From Hyphomonas sp. (lineage in GTDB: Bacteria; Pseudomonadota; Alphaproteobacteria; Caulobacterales; Hyphomonadaceae): DNA of 64,000 nt. The translations under genes were made by a program, and so were the position numbers. Shown piece by piece: positions 36,587 to 46,775 of the stretch. The notes under the pieces were generated by a model, which was not told where the DNA came from, searched no databases, and saw nothing but the letters and a program-made list of their open reading frames with translations. The stretch covers positions 62,001 to 126,000 of the forward strand of contig NZ_JAGYJH010000002.1 of NCBI RefSeq assembly GCF_018402285.1, read 5' to 3'. The stretch's first letter is position 1. Each line of letters begins with the position of its first letter.

Positions 36587-37594
36587 ATGCCGGGAAAAGT
36601 GCTTGTTTTAGGTGGGGCGGGCTATGTCGGTAGCCATTGTTGCCGCGCATTCTCGGACGCAGGCTGGGAAGTCACGGTTTTCGACAATCTCTCGACCGGC
36701 TGGCGCGACCTGGTGCGCTGGGGCGATCTGATCGAAGGCGATCTGAACAATACGAGGGACATTGAAGCAGCCTTCAGCGCCGTGAAGCCGGGCGCGGTTG
36801 CCCACTTTGCCGCGTCCACGCTGGTGGGCGAGTCCGTTACCGAGCCTGGCAAATACTACCGCAACAACACCTTTGCAACGCTCAACCTCCTGGACGCCAT
36901 GCGCCGCCACGGAACGAACTCGATTATCTTTTCATCGACATGCGCGATCTTTGGTCATGCGCAGACCGACCTGCTGGCCGAAGACCATCCCTGCAACCCG
37001 ATTAACCCCTATGGCATGTCGAAGCTGATGGTCGAGCAGATGCTTGCCGGCTTTGATCATGCACATGGTATCCGCTCCGCCTGTCTGAGATACTTCAATG
37101 CCGCCGGCGCTGACCGGGACGGGCTGATCGGAGAGCGCCATGCCTGCGAGACGCATCTGATCCCGCTGGCGCTCAAAGGCGCCTATGATCCCGGCTACGC
37201 CTTCACGATCAACGGGACGGATTTTGATACGCCCGATGGCACCGCGCTGCGTGACTATATCCATGTTGAAGACCTCGCTGAAGCCCATCTCCTGGCCCTC
37301 AACGCCCTTGAAAGCGGCGCGCCGTCCAACGCCTTCAATCTGGGCACCGGCCGGGGCACGAGCGTTGCCGAAATTGTAGATGCTGTGGAACGGGCAACCG
37401 GCCGCCGCCTGCCGCGCAAGACAGGTCCCCGCCGCCCGGGCGATCCTGCCCGCCTGATTGCCGCTCCGGACAAGGCAAAGGAAATCCTCGGCTGGACGGC
37501 AACCCGTTCAGACGTCGACAACATCATTACATCTGCGCTCGCCTGGCATCAGAAAGACTGGGCGGTAAACCAGGAAGCCAGCTTGCAGGGTTAG
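36587..37594 (+). CDS. galE: UDP-glucose 4-epimerase
   Basis: A 335-residue extended short-chain dehydrogenase of normal GalE length. The NAD-binding start is VLVLGGAGYVGSHCCRAF with FDNLSTG after it. The catalytic Ser-Tyr-Lys are in SSTCAIFG and PYGMSKLMVEQ, and the substrate loop is typical of GalE (PAGADRDGLIGE-like RYFNAAGADRDG, then DGTALRDYIHVEDLAEAH). It interconverts UDP-glucose and UDP-galactose in the cytoplasm and would supply UDP-Gal for the polysaccharide genes. A strong GGGGGTGAGGA ribosome site precedes the ATG. A GT2 follows 42 bases downstream. Confidence 0.92.
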   Translation: MPGKVLVLGGAGYVGSHCCRAFSDAGWEVTVFDNLSTGWRDLVRWGDLIEGDLNNTRDIEAAFSAVKPGAVAHFAASTLVGESVTEPGKYYRNNTFATLNLLDAMRRHGTNSIIFSSTCAIFGHAQTDLLAEDHPCNPINPYGMSKLMVEQMLAGFDHAHGIRSACLRYFNAAGADRDGLIGERHACETHLIPLALKGAYDPGYAFTINGTDFDTPDGTALRDYIHVEDLAEAHLLALNALESGAPSNAFNLGTGRGTSVAEIVDAVERATGRRLPRKTGPRRPGDPARLIAAPDKAKEILGWTATRSDVDNIITSALAWHQKDWAVNQEASLQG

Positions 37595-37636
37595 TCCGCC
37601 GGCTCGCAACAAATTCGTGGACTGAGGACCTTTCGG

Positions 37637-38635
37637 GTGGAACAAGTTACTGTCATCATTCCCTGCTACAATGCGGAAGCCTTTATCAGGATCGCCATCG
37701 ACAGCGCGTTGAACCAGACCGTTCCGGTGAAAGTTGTTGTCGTTGACGATTGTTCGACGGATGCAAGCTTCGCGCTGCTCCAGTCCATGGCGGAAGCTGA
37801 GCCTCGCCTGACCGCAGTTCGCCAGCCAAGGAATGGCGGCCCGTCCGCCGCGCGCAACGCAGCGCTGCGCCTCGTGACAACGCCGTGGGTCGTCAACCTG
37901 GATGCCGATGATTACATGCTGCCGGACCGCCTTCGCAGGCTGGTGGCGCATGGCGAGGCGCAGAAGCTCGATTTTGTGGCTGACGACGTTATCCGCGTGG
38001 AGCCCGGACAATCTCCCGGCAATGGTATTCGCGTCTGGAAGGATGAACTGATTGGATCGGTGCCCATGGGGCTCGCCCGTTTCGTTCGGGAAAACCTCGC
38101 GAAATATTGCGGCCCGCGCCGGGAGATCGGCTACCTCAAGCCATTGATGCGGATGGAGTTCCTCCGCCAGAACACTCTCTTCTTCCGGGAAGACATGCGC
38201 CTGGCAGAAGATTTCGAGTTCTACGCCCGTTCGCTTGCCCTGGGCGCGCGTTGGGAGGTTATCGATCCGTGTGGATACATTGCTGTCAGCATGCCGGAAT
38301 CCCTTTCCAAGGCCTATCCAACCTCCGCGATCGGAAAAATGGTGGAAGGGGATGAAGCCTTGCTGAAAACGCCTGGTCTTTCATCTGATGACCGCGCGGC
38401 CCTGAAGGAGCACCTGCACTATACCCGGACCGACTATGCCTGGCGCACGATGATCGATGGCGTACGGGCGAAAAGCCCGGGCCTTGTGTTGCGCGCCCTG
38501 ATGCAGCCTCCGGCTGTCGCGGGCAAGGTCGTGTTCCGGATGGTAAAACATCTTCTACGCTTGCCCATCCTGCCGCCCCTGCCGGACGAGCCTCGCAAGA
38601 CGGCGCGCGAGTCGGCTGGTCTCGCCCTTACCTGA
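37637..38635 (+). CDS. Glycosyltransferase family 2
   Basis: GTG start with AGGA about 8 bases upstream. The 332-residue protein begins EQVTVIIPCYNAEAFIRIAI and has VVVDDCSTDASFALL, NGGPSAARNAAL and the DxD-type VNLDADDYMLPDRL, with EDMRLAEDFEFYARSLALG placed where the catalytic base lies in GT-A inverting enzymes. There are no membrane helices; the last 90 residues are helical and basic. It follows galE by 42 bases and is likely in its operon, so a galactosyl acceptor role is possible but not shown. Its 3' end overlaps the convergent RDD gene by 8 bases. Confidence 0.86.
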   Translation: MEQVTVIIPCYNAEAFIRIAIDSALNQTVPVKVVVVDDCSTDASFALLQSMAEAEPRLTAVRQPRNGGPSAARNAALRLVTTPWVVNLDADDYMLPDRLRRLVAHGEAQKLDFVADDVIRVEPGQSPGNGIRVWKDELIGSVPMGLARFVRENLAKYCGPRREIGYLKPLMRMEFLRQNTLFFREDMRLAEDFEFYARSLALGARWEVIDPCGYIAVSMPESLSKAYPTSAIGKMVEGDEALLKTPGLSSDDRAALKEHLHYTRTDYAWRTMIDGVRAKSPGLVLRALMQPPAVAGKVVFRMVKHLLRLPILPPLPDEPRKTARESAGLALT

Positions 38636-39581
38636 CATCAAATTTGTCAGCCTTCCGTTCACCCAGCAGCATGCGCTGCTCCAGGCGCCGGCGCAGCGAG
38701 CCATAATAAGCTTCCAGGAACGCAAGATCTGTTTCCCCAGGCTGCTGCGCCCATCCGATCTTTGTGCGGATGCGCGCGGCTACCTGCCGCTTGACCTCAA
38801 CCGTGGACTGGCGAAGCACGTCCTCCAGAACATGCAGCTCATGGATGCCGTAGGCTTCTGCTTGCGCGGTTGTGAAATTGAAGCGGGACCCGGAGTCCGG
38901 GACGCTATTTGCTGACGTAATGTCGTGCATCAGCTTTGTTTTCGGAGAGCGGATGACCCAGGTGCCCGCGATAAGGTCGCCCACGCGCATCTTGTCCTTG
39001 TTGAAGATCGGGAACAGCAGGAATACCCCCGACCAGAGCAGGCCGAACAGCGCCATCCAGCCGCTCGCCTCGTCCCCGCCCATCAGCGCAAACTGGAAAG
39101 GCAGGCCGATCTCGATCTCGCGGATGAAGTTACGCGCCAGAACGGAGTTGGCAGTCAATCGGCCGCCATTGCGCGCCGCTACCCGCAGGCCAAGCGCCCG
39201 CTTGCCAGGCGTTGCGGCCCGCTGCCCGATCTCGAAGAAGATGTAGTAGAAATTCCGGACAAAGAAGAAGAACACCAGCCAGAAGGCGAAAGCGATATTT
39301 GAGCTGCCCTCGCCCAATCCGGCCATCAGGAATGAAAGGCCAAACAGCGTGGCAATCACGATGGCCCACTGGATGGCAATGTCGATCAGGAAGGCGCCTG
39401 CGCGCTCGGCCGCGGTCGCAAGCTTCAGGCGGATGGCGGCGCCCTCCGGCGTCACCAGCCGGCGGATGAGCTTGGACTGGCGCATTTCCTCGGCCATGCG
39501 CGCGCGGCGCTGTGTAGCAGCCTCAATGCTGACCCCTGGACGCTGCCGCTTGTTCGGCGAAGGGGTGGCCGTGTTCGTCAT
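38628..39581 (-). CDS. RDD family membrane protein
   Basis: The ATG at 39581 overlaps the stop of the SpoIIM gene upstream as ATGA, so translation is coupled; a longer frame start is not used. After a basic 65-residue leader comes the RDD core: RAGAFLIDIAIQWAIVIATL with the Arg-Asp pair on the first helix, then a Phe/Tyr-rich second helix, GKRALGLRV and a third helix near GLLWSGVFLLFPI. The C-terminal 100 residues are soluble and charged. RDD proteins are small membrane proteins of uncertain function. It is the last gene of the MoxR operon. Confidence 0.83.
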   Translation of the reverse strand: MTNTATPSPNKRQRPGVSIEAATQRRARMAEEMRQSKLIRRLVTPEGAAIRLKLATAAERAGAFLIDIAIQWAIVIATLFGLSFLMAGLGEGSSNIAFAFWLVFFFFVRNFYYIFFEIGQRAATPGKRALGLRVAARNGGRLTANSVLARNFIREIEIGLPFQFALMGGDEASGWMALFGLLWSGVFLLFPIFNKDKMRVGDLIAGTWVIRSPKTKLMHDITSANSVPDSGSRFNFTTAQAEAYGIHELHVLEDVLRQSTVEVKRQVAARIRTKIGWAQQPGETDLAFLEAYYGSLRRRLEQRMLLGERKADKFDVR

Positions 39582-40576
39582 CCGCGCCGCTCCTCGCGCC
39601 GCATGTAGAAGTAGAGCATCCACCAGACGCCCGTTGCAGCTGCGATCGTATAGCGTGCAACATCGGAATTGATGAGCTGCCGGCCAAAGCCCTCAAGCAG
39701 GGCCGCAATGATCAGCATCACCACGCAGCCCATGGCAATGGTCGCGGCTTTCTGGCCGGCCGATCGTGCTGACGCGAGCCGGGTCTGTGCCCCCGGAAAA
39801 GCAACCGCCCCGCCGATGATAAAGCCTGCTGCGCCCGCCAGGATGATAGCGAAAATCTCGGTCACGCCATGGATCATCAGCCAGCCGGTGAACTCGAAGC
39901 CGAGCCCCTTGTCCCAGAACACGGCATACATCGATCCGATCATCACACCGTTATAGACAAGCAGCCACGCGGTCGGGATGCCGAACGCAAAGCCCAGCGC
40001 AAAGGCAAACAATGCAATCTGCGCGTTGTTATTGAAGAGGTAACTGGAAAAGGCGGTCAGCTGCCCGTCGCCATGACCGTCCGTATAGATCGTGCTGCGC
40101 AGGTACTCGACTGTCGCGTCGGGATTACGGCCTTCGAAAAAGCTGTGCCCGTGAAAGGTCCAGTACCATTCCATGTCCTGAAGGCAGAGGAAGAAAGCCA
40201 GGCCCCAGCCGCCGAAAAAGAAGAGGGCCGACAGCAGCGTCGGCCACACGGCCCCGCGCACGGCCGCCGGCCAGTCGCTGCGCAGGAACACCATCATGCG
40301 TTCGCCAATGGTTGTGCGCGCGCCGTAGACGAAGAAATAAGCCCGCGTGCACAGGCTCTCCAGATAAGCGATCACATTCTGGTCGAGGGAGATGGAGCGG
40401 GCGACCGACAGCGAGGATACCGCCTGCCGGTATAGTCGGGGCAATGCCAGCATCTGCTCGTCGGTCAGGCTTTTCACCCCGCCATTCTCCGCCCGTGTCA
40501 GGATCAGGTCGAGCTTCTGCCAGTCGGCCTGGCGTTCTTCACGGAAACGGTAGGATTTGAGAAGGTCGCCGCTCAC
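39578..40576 (-). CDS. SpoIIM-like membrane protein
   Basis: A 332-residue protein with a soluble helical first 100 residues containing the family start (LILTRAENGG, LPRLYRQAVSSLSVARSI), then five or six helices including VWPTLLSALFFFGGWGLAFF and FALGFAFGIPTAWLLVYNGV. SpoIIM domains, named after the sporulation membrane protein of the DMP complex, are common in bacteria that do not sporulate and sit next to MoxR/DUF58 as here. It overlaps both neighbours by 4 bases (ATGA). Its role here is inferred only from the operon. Confidence 0.83.
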   Translation of the reverse strand: MSGDLLKSYRFREERQADWQKLDLILTRAENGGVKSLTDEQMLALPRLYRQAVSSLSVARSISLDQNVIAYLESLCTRAYFFVYGARTTIGERMMVFLRSDWPAAVRGAVWPTLLSALFFFGGWGLAFFLCLQDMEWYWTFHGHSFFEGRNPDATVEYLRSTIYTDGHGDGQLTAFSSYLFNNNAQIALFAFALGFAFGIPTAWLLVYNGVMIGSMYAVFWDKGLGFEFTGWLMIHGVTEIFAIILAGAAGFIIGGAVAFPGAQTRLASARSAGQKAATIAMGCVVMLIIAALLEGFGRQLINSDVARYTIAAATGVWWMLYFYMRREERRG

Positions 40577-41886
40577 AGCATGTCCCTCTGCTTGATCTGA
40601 AGGTAGCGCGAAACCAGTTCTGCCCCGAAATGCTCCGGCCGGGTCTCAATGATCTGCACGCCCATCCGCTGCAGCCGCCGGAAAACGACGTCGCGCTCTG
40701 ACAGCAACGTGTCGGCAATTACGGCCCGGGCGACATCCTCGCTCTTCTCCGGCAGCGCGTCCGCCATGGTGGCGAGGGCCTCATCCTCGAAGGTCGCAAA
40801 CAGGACAAGATGCCGGTCGGTCAGCCGTTTCACATTCTCCAGCATCAGTTCGGCCGAGATGGTGTCCACGAAATCGGAGAAGATGATGATCAGGCTGCGC
40901 CGCTCAAGCCGCGCTGCCAGGTGTGTCAGGGCGAGTGTAAAGTTTGCCTCTTCGTCTGAATAGTCCATCTCCGCAACGGTTGCCTGCGCCTTTGGAAAGC
41001 TGCTTGTTCCGGTGAGAAAGCCGCTGGTTACGCCGGGCCTTGAGGAAAATCCGTAGAACATCGTCCGGTCACCCGAGCGCAGGGAGACATAGGCGAGCAG
41101 CAGGCCGGCCGTTACCGCGCGGTCGATCTTCGCCACCCCGCCCAGAGGCTCGCTCATAAGCCGGCCGGTGTCGAAGGCAAAGACGATGTTGTGGTTGCGC
41201 TCGGTCTTGAATTCCTTGGCCAGCAGGTGGCGGTGGCGGGCGGAGTGTTTCCAGTCAATCGCGCGCCGGTCCATGCCGGCGGTAAATTCGCGCAGCGCGT
41301 CAAACTCGCTGCCATCGCCGCGCTCGATCTGTGTCTTGATGCCGAACTCCGCGTCCCGCGAGAACAGGCGGATCGCCTCGTCGCGCACCCAGCGGACATT
41401 GGGGGTCACGGGAATGTCCACGCCGATCTCGTGGACATGCCGCTTCTGGACAAGCCCCATCGGTCCGCGCCACCGGCTCCACAGACAAACGACTCGCGCC
41501 ATCCCCCGGCGACCTGGCGATAAGTCCATCTCGTAGTGCCGCTCCCGCGCGTCCCATCCGCGCAGGCCCTGCGGGTCAGGCTGGGGAATGAACTCGTTGG
41601 TCTCCAGCTGGATTTCAATTCGCTCCGGCAACGGACCAGTAGCAAAGCGCAGCTTGAGCGAAGCGGTATCCCTCTCCCCGACATAGAGCAGCGGCGGGAG
41701 CCCCGCTTTAACCTCATACGCCCTCAGACGCGCGCCCAGCAGCCCGTCCATCAGCACGATCCCGCTGACGCCCGCAATCCATCCTGCCGACAGTATCCAG
41801 AGACCCGGCGCAAGCAGGGCAATGGCAAGGAGCAGGGGCATGCCCATCAGCATCAGGAAAACGGCGCGGGGGGTAGGTGAAATCAC
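40573..41886 (-). CDS. DUF58 domain protein (VWA-like, MoxR partner)
   Basis: A 437-residue protein with two N-terminal helices (about residues 8-50, [20 protein letters not shown]) and a cytoplasmic or periplasmic DUF58 domain whose hallmark is [19 protein letters not shown] near 216. After it, [14 protein letters not shown] and [17 protein letters not shown] form a von-Willebrand-A-like fold, although the metal motif is degenerate. DUF58 proteins are regular partners of MoxR ATPases, which are thought to act as chaperones. It overlaps MoxR and SpoIIM by 4 bases each. Confidence 0.85.
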   Translation of the reverse strand: MISPTPRAVFLMLMGMPLLLAIALLAPGLWILSAGWIAGVSGIVLMDGLLGARLRAYEVKAGLPPLLYVGERDTASLKLRFATGPLPERIEIQLETNEFIPQPDPQGLRGWDARERHYEMDLSPGRRGMARVVCLWSRWRGPMGLVQKRHVHEIGVDIPVTPNVRWVRDEAIRLFSRDAEFGIKTQIERGDGSEFDALREFTAGMDRRAIDWKHSARHRHLLAKEFKTERNHNIVFAFDTGRLMSEPLGGVAKIDRAVTAGLLLAYVSLRSGDRTMFYGFSSRPGVTSGFLTGTSSFPKAQATVAEMDYSDEEANFTLALTHLAARLERRSLIIIFSDFVDTISAELMLENVKRLTDRHLVLFATFEDEALATMADALPEKSEDVARAVIADTLLSERDVVFRRLQRMGVQIIETRPEHFGAELVSRYLQIKQRDML

Positions 41887-42839
41887 CGTGGCGCCGCCGT
41901 CTGCTCGATGATCCCGGACAGGGTTTCGTCGGTGGTCCGCCCCTCGATGTCGGCCGCTGGTGACAGGATAACACGGTGGCGCAAGGCGGGCAGGGCGAGT
42001 GTCTTGACGTCATCGGGGATCACGAAATCACGCCCGTCCAGCGCCGCGCGGGCGCGCGATCCCATGGCCAGCGCCGCGGCCGCGCGCGGGCTGGCCCCGG
42101 TTTCCAGCGCGGGCGTTTCACGCGTCGTGCGGACGATGTCGACGATATAGGAAATTATCTCGTCATTGAGGCGCACCTGCGACACCGCGTTGACCGCCGC
42201 GTCGAGGTCTGCTGCGCTCAGCACGGGCTGCACGCCGAAGGCTTCCGGCGTCTTCATCCCGGTGCGTGTTCCGTGCTGGGCCACGATGCGGATTTCTTCC
42301 TCGCGCGTGGGGTATTCCAGATTGTGCTTGAACAGGAAGCGGTCGAGCTGCGCCTCGGGCAGGGGATAGGTTCCCTGTTGCTCGATCGGGTTCTGCGTCG
42401 CGATCACGGTGAAGCGCGGGTTCAGCCCATAGCTTTCCCCGTCAATCGTCACCTTGCGCTCCTGCATCGCTTCAAGCAGCGCCGCCTGCGTCTTGGGCGG
42501 GGTACGGTTGATCTCGTCGGCCAGCAGGATGTCGGTAAAGATCGGGCCCTTGGTGAGGCTGAACTGGTTGGTCTGGAAATTGAAGAGGTTCGTGCCCAGA
42601 ACATCCCCGGGCATCAGATCCGGCGTAAACTGGATGCGGCCGAACTGAAGCGAGATCGCGCGGGAGAAGCATTGCGCCAGAAGTGTCTTGGCTGTCCCAG
42701 GCGGCCCCTCCAGCAGTACGTGTCCGGATGAAAAGAGGGCGACAAGAAGCAGGTCAACGCTCCCGTCCTGGCCGATGATGGCCTTGCGCACTTCGGTGCG
42801 GATACGATCCGCCAGGTTCCGGATTTCAGCCACGCTCAT
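41883..42839 (-). CDS. MoxR-family AAA+ ATPase
   Basis: A 318-residue AAA_3 protein: Walker [15 protein letters not shown], Walker [21 protein letters not shown], sensor 1 [20 protein letters not shown] and the lid domain ([20 protein letters not shown] with the sensor 2 Arg). MoxR ATPases help fold or insert metal or partner proteins; the substrates here are probably the membrane proteins encoded beside it. It overlaps the DUF4350 gene by 14 bases and the DUF58 gene by 4, so all are one transcript. Size and motifs are normal. Confidence 0.92.
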   Translation of the reverse strand: MSVAEIRNLADRIRTEVRKAIIGQDGSVDLLLVALFSSGHVLLEGPPGTAKTLLAQCFSRAISLQFGRIQFTPDLMPGDVLGTNLFNFQTNQFSLTKGPIFTDILLADEINRTPPKTQAALLEAMQERKVTIDGESYGLNPRFTVIATQNPIEQQGTYPLPEAQLDRFLFKHNLEYPTREEEIRIVAQHGTRTGMKTPEAFGVQPVLSAADLDAAVNAVSQVRLNDEIISYIVDIVRTTRETPALETGASPRAAAALAMGSRARAALDGRDFVIPDDVKTLALPALRHRVILSPAADIEGRTTDETLSGIIEQTAAPR

Positions 42840-44046
42840 GCATAGTTCTCCTGATGATTTCCCTGCGCCAATGGTGCAGCTCCCGTGCGCTTTGCAAGAG
42901 ATCCTCCCGGTTGGCGGCGAGTTCCTTGATGGCTATTTCGAGTTCAGAGAAGGACCGGCCATACGCTTCAGCGGGACCCATCCTGTCATAAAGTTCCGTC
43001 AGCTGACTTTCAGTCAATGATTTCGGCAGGCCCAGCGCCCGCGCCAGGCGGCGGCGAATGAGGCTCACATAGCCTGGCGCCATCCGGGTTTCCCGGCGCG
43101 CCATGGTCACGAGGCCGGCTGAGTTGTCTGCCAGTGCCTGCTTGCCCAGCGCAATGGCGCGGGCCTCCCGGGCCGGCGGCCCGAAGCGCACGGTCGCCGC
43201 CCAGCCCAGAAGCAGCGCGCTCGCCAACGCAATCAGCGTCGCGCCGATATAGGGAACGCTGAACAACATCTTGAGCAGGTTTTCAGAGCGGGAGAACCCG
43301 TGCAGCGTCGCGTCCATCAGGATCGGTTCGCCATCCGAGCTGCGCAGATAATTTACCAGGTTCGTCGCAAAGATCGCGTTCTCGACCCTTGCCAGCCCGA
43401 ACGTATTGATCATGTCCGGATCGCTGAGGATGTAGACGCCCGTATCAGGGTCGTATGCGACCAGCGCGCCGTCATCGCTTCCGATAACGGTCTCCAGCGC
43501 GTCTGACCGTATCAGCTGCAGGCGCACATCCGGCTTCACGGCCCCGGCATCGAAGTCGCCGTTCAGTTCGTCAGGTTTGCTCACCCGCAAGACTTCGGCG
43601 TCTGGATAGATACGCCGTATCCGGTCGTTGAGTTCGCGCGCGTCGATAAAGCGCGTGTCGGCCTGGCGGCTGGGATTAAGCGGGTCGGGCCGGCCATACC
43701 ATTTGGGAAGCACGGCGAGCGCGGGTAGCTGGAACGCCGTATCCTCCAAAGCATCGAAATCTCCGAAGGCAGGCAGGGTCAGTATCATCAGGCCCCAGTC
43801 GCGTGTCTCCAGATTGCGCTCCAGACGGGACACGCTGACAGGATATCCCTGCGCCTCCATCAGGCGCACGAAGCCGTTATACCCGAGTGCCGAAGTGGAG
43901 TAAGGATGATCGCCCGCCTGATCGCGCTGGCGCAGTTCCGGCGCCCAGCCGGCCAGCACAAGCACGCCGCCGAAAGAGATCACGGCAATCGCCACCATAA
44001 TCGCCACTGTGCGGGCAGAAAAAGGAGACTCGCTCACGCCGTTCAT
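42826..44046 (-). CDS. DUF4350 domain membrane protein
   Basis: A 406-residue protein: one N-terminal helix (about 11-31, [20 protein letters not shown]), a large extracytoplasmic domain ([55 protein letters not shown]-type [21 protein letters not shown]), a second helix near 270-290 and a soluble C-terminal part. This is the pattern of DUF4350, which sits in MoxR/DUF58/DUF4129 operons. Function unknown. It overlaps the DUF4129 gene by 4 bases. Confidence 0.78.
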   Translation of the reverse strand: MNGVSESPFSARTVAIMVAIAVISFGGVLVLAGWAPELRQRDQAGDHPYSTSALGYNGFVRLMEAQGYPVSVSRLERNLETRDWGLMILTLPAFGDFDALEDTAFQLPALAVLPKWYGRPDPLNPSRQADTRFIDARELNDRIRRIYPDAEVLRVSKPDELNGDFDAGAVKPDVRLQLIRSDALETVIGSDDGALVAYDPDTGVYILSDPDMINTFGLARVENAIFATNLVNYLRSSDGEPILMDATLHGFSRSENLLKMLFSVPYIGATLIALASALLLGWAATVRFGPPAREARAIALGKQALADNSAGLVTMARRETRMAPGYVSLIRRRLARALGLPKSLTESQLTELYDRMGPAEAYGRSFSELEIAIKELAANREDLLQSARELHHWRREIIRRTMHERG

Positions 44047-44858
44047 GCCCAGCCGTCCCCGAAAGCAAAGTCCTCATAGCTGCGCCGGGCGCTCTGCCAG
44101 CCTGCAGCATCCACATCCCGCCCGCCGAAGAAACTGTTCTCGACGATCTGGATGATCGGCCTCAGCGCGCGCCGCGCCCGTTCCGGCAAGCTGCCGAGAC
44201 CAGCAATTTCGCGCGCGGTCATCGAGGTTGGCACACCGCCTTCAAGGCGCTCCTGGACATCCTCGATGGACCGGAAGAGCAGCAGGTGAACCGCCTCGGC
44301 AAACTTGCCCTCCCGCGCCAGCGCGTCGGCTTCTTCCAGCAGTGATCGCGCGCGGTCCCCATCAGGCCGGATGTCGGTCAGCACGTCATCGGCCGGCTTG
44401 TCCGTTTTCTTTCGGCCCAATCCGAGACGCATCCGGATGGCTTCGCCAAACAGGAAATAGAGAATGCCGGCAATAACCAGGCCTGCCGCAATCCAGAAAA
44501 TGACCCTGAACAATGGTGCCAGCGATTCGATGAACCGGCCAAAAGCTGCGAGCCAGCCAGGCGGTTCGGCCGGCTCGACATCAACATCTTCCAGTTCCGG
44601 CCGGGTCAGCTGGAGGTCGCTGTCACGCAGAAACCGGGTGTGTGCATCCCGGACAGCCTTCTGGTCGGTTTGCGGCGCAGTGTCCCCAAACTCGTCGAGA
44701 TACTCGACATCCTCATAGGCCTCAGGGTCCGGCTCCAAGGAATAGACGGGCGGCGTGACCTCGATCGGCGCGGGGTTTTGTGCCAGCGCCGGTGCTCCTG
44801 CTGCCAGGAACGTCCATGCGGCCAGTGCAACTGCGCTGGACCTGACGCGTGGCACCAC
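44043..44858 (-). CDS. DUF4129 domain protein with signal peptide
   Basis: I chose GTG 44858 because AGGAGG lies about 9 bases upstream and it yields a proper signal peptide ending APALAQ; the longest frame would start at 44930. After a polar linker with many acidic residues comes one helix (FRVIFWIAAGLVIAGILYFL), then the cytoplasmic DUF4129 part (about 190-270: REGKFAEAVHLLLFRSIED, SMTAREIAGLGSLPERARRA). It is probably the first gene of the MoxR operon. Role unknown; with its partners it may form a membrane assembly complex. Confidence 0.8.
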   Translation of the reverse strand: MVPRVRSSAVALAAWTFLAAGAPALAQNPAPIEVTPPVYSLEPDPEAYEDVEYLDEFGDTAPQTDQKAVRDAHTRFLRDSDLQLTRPELEDVDVEPAEPPGWLAAFGRFIESLAPLFRVIFWIAAGLVIAGILYFLFGEAIRMRLGLGRKKTDKPADDVLTDIRPDGDRARSLLEEADALAREGKFAEAVHLLLFRSIEDVQERLEGGVPTSMTAREIAGLGSLPERARRALRPIIQIVENSFFGGRDVDAAGWQSARRSYEDFAFGDGWA

Positions 44859-45098
44859 TCGGAAATCCTCCTGCCGGCATTCCGCTGATGCCTCTCTGGA
44901 AACTATTTCAGAGCTTGCAGGCGGCTTCAACGTCTCATTCCATCCTGGCTGGAAGTTGAAGGCCTACGCGCCGGGACCGGCGGCATGTGGGCAGCAGCAA
45001 GGCGGTTTTCGGTCCAGGGGGCCCGTATCGACCGCGCGCAGAGGTCGGGCCATCCCCGGTTCAGGGGGGAACAGGAAATGGCTGGGTGTTGCTGGCGC

Positions 45099-46637
45099 CT
45101 AGCGTACGGCGTGCGCGCAGGCCCGCGCGGTCAGCGCCATGATGGTCAGCGTCGGGTTCTGGATGCCCTGCGAGGGAAGTGCGGCGCCATCTGTTACGTA
45201 GAGCCCCGGCATCGCCCAGCACTGATTGTCCGGATCAAGCACGGAGGTCTGCGCATCTGCGCCCAGCCTTGCCCCACCACACTCATGCACCGAAGTTCCC
45301 GGATTGGCCGGGCCCGCAGGCCGCACCAGCACTTTTGCACCGATCGCCTCGAAAAGCTCGTCCAGCGCGCGCCCCATGATAGCCGCCAGCGTCATCTCCG
45401 GCTCGCGCCATTTCATGTCGATGTGCAGCAGCGGGGTGCCCCACTTGCCGGTCTTGCCCTTGGCGAGGGTCACACGGTTTTCCGGCGATGGCGCCATCTC
45501 GCCAAAAGCAACCGCCGTCGTCCAGGCGCCAGCCGGGTTCACCGTCGCATAAAGCTGCACGCCATAGCCCCGGCTCTCCCGATTGCCGCCCTCGCGCAAA
45601 TCAAACCGGGGCAGGTACACACACCGTCCGGGCTCAGATGCATCGGTCATCGGCAGAGGCGGGCTGATGCCTTCTGCTTTGAGCATAACATGATCGGTGA
45701 GGTAACGGCCCAGCGCGGGCAACTGGTCTGACAGCCCGCCGGAGGCATTTCCCGAATTGAGCAGGATGCGCGTCGATTCCAGCGCCGACGCACAGAGGAA
45801 CACCAGCGGCGCCTGCGCTGACCCCCGCTGCCCCGTCATCGGGTCCAGCCACTCCACACCGCTTGCCTTGCCGTCAGGGCCAGCCAGAATGCGTTGCGCA
45901 TTTGCCCGCACGCGCAGGGTCAGCCGCCCCGTTGCATCCGCCATGCCGACAAAGTCCACAGGCGGGGCATACCGGCTGAGCATTTTCTCGGCGCCGGGCC
46001 ATTTCCGGCCGATCGTTTCCAGCACGACTTCTTCAGACGCATTGGGCGAAACTGGCCGCGCAATCAGGCTGTCGGGAATGAAGTCCGAGGCGTCCTGCCC
46101 TCCGGCCAGGCCAAGATGGCGCTCAACCTTCTGATACCAGGGCTCGAGCGCCTCAATGCCGAATGGCCAGGGGCTCGGCATGTCGGTTTTGGGGCCCAGA
46201 TCGGTGGCGCCAAACCGGTAATACTGGCGCCCATGCCCCGGTACCATCATTCGTCCGCCCAGCCCATGCGACCGGATCCAGGTAAACGGCGCGCCATCGG
46301 GCGTCTCGTAGGGATGGTCCTTGTCATCAACAAAGGCGTCGGGCTTCTGGACCCAGGCGAAGCATTCGGTCTGCACAGGCTGGCGGATCCGCCCTGCGCC
46401 GCGCAACACCCTGGTGCCCGCATTGATCAGCCTCGGGTGCAGGATATTGGCCAGCCTCGGATCTGAAACCGCCCCTATGGTTGCCGCAACGGTCTTGCTC
46501 AGCGGCTTGCGCCAGAACGGATACTCGGTGCCCGCATCCAGCAGCAGAACCGACAATCCCTGCTCGCAAAGCAGCGCCGCAGCGAGCCCGCCCGAAGCGC
46601 CCGCGCCCACCACGATTGCGTCATGTCTGGCTGCCAT
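45099..46637 (-). CDS. GMC-type FAD oxidoreductase
   Basis: The ATG at 46637 is preceded by GGGGA 5 bases upstream. The 512-residue enzyme begins DAIVVGAGASGGLAAALLCE, the FAD-binding signature, with LLDAG as the acidic loop. FLCASALESTRILLNSGNAS is the GMC middle motif. The C-terminal GMC region is GTSVHECGGARLGAD with the catalytic His-containing part and GLYVTDGAALPSQGIQNPTL. Such enzymes oxidise alcohols or sugars, handing electrons to quinone or cytochrome. No twin-arginine signal is seen and the substrate is unknown. It is transcribed away from the aldo/keto reductase with a 138-base gap. Confidence 0.87.
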   Translation of the reverse strand: MAARHDAIVVGAGASGGLAAALLCEQGLSVLLLDAGTEYPFWRKPLSKTVAATIGAVSDPRLANILHPRLINAGTRVLRGAGRIRQPVQTECFAWVQKPDAFVDDKDHPYETPDGAPFTWIRSHGLGGRMMVPGHGRQYYRFGATDLGPKTDMPSPWPFGIEALEPWYQKVERHLGLAGGQDASDFIPDSLIARPVSPNASEEVVLETIGRKWPGAEKMLSRYAPPVDFVGMADATGRLTLRVRANAQRILAGPDGKASGVEWLDPMTGQRGSAQAPLVFLCASALESTRILLNSGNASGGLSDQLPALGRYLTDHVMLKAEGISPPLPMTDASEPGRCVYLPRFDLREGGNRESRGYGVQLYATVNPAGAWTTAVAFGEMAPSPENRVTLAKGKTGKWGTPLLHIDMKWREPEMTLAAIMGRALDELFEAIGAKVLVRPAGPANPGTSVHECGGARLGADAQTSVLDPDNQCWAMPGLYVTDGAALPSQGIQNPTLTIMALTARACAHAVR

Positions 46638-46775
46638 CAAAGTCCCCGGTCTTCGCGCCCGTCATATCTTTGCACGAATAATGCATAAAGGGTGCCGGAG
46701 GTGCAGCTTGACCTGCCAACTGCATGCAGAAACTGATTTGTTGACATTCACATTAACTCTAAGTCACCTGCCGCG

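Noticed and set aside
44858-44930. Longer N-terminus for the DUF4129 protein
   Set aside because: The extra 24 residues are polar and precede the signal peptide; the GTG at 44858 has a strong AGGAGG site.
46741-46775. TTGACA box before the aldo/keto reductase
   Set aside because: No -10-like element at the right distance, and the box is too close to the start codon.
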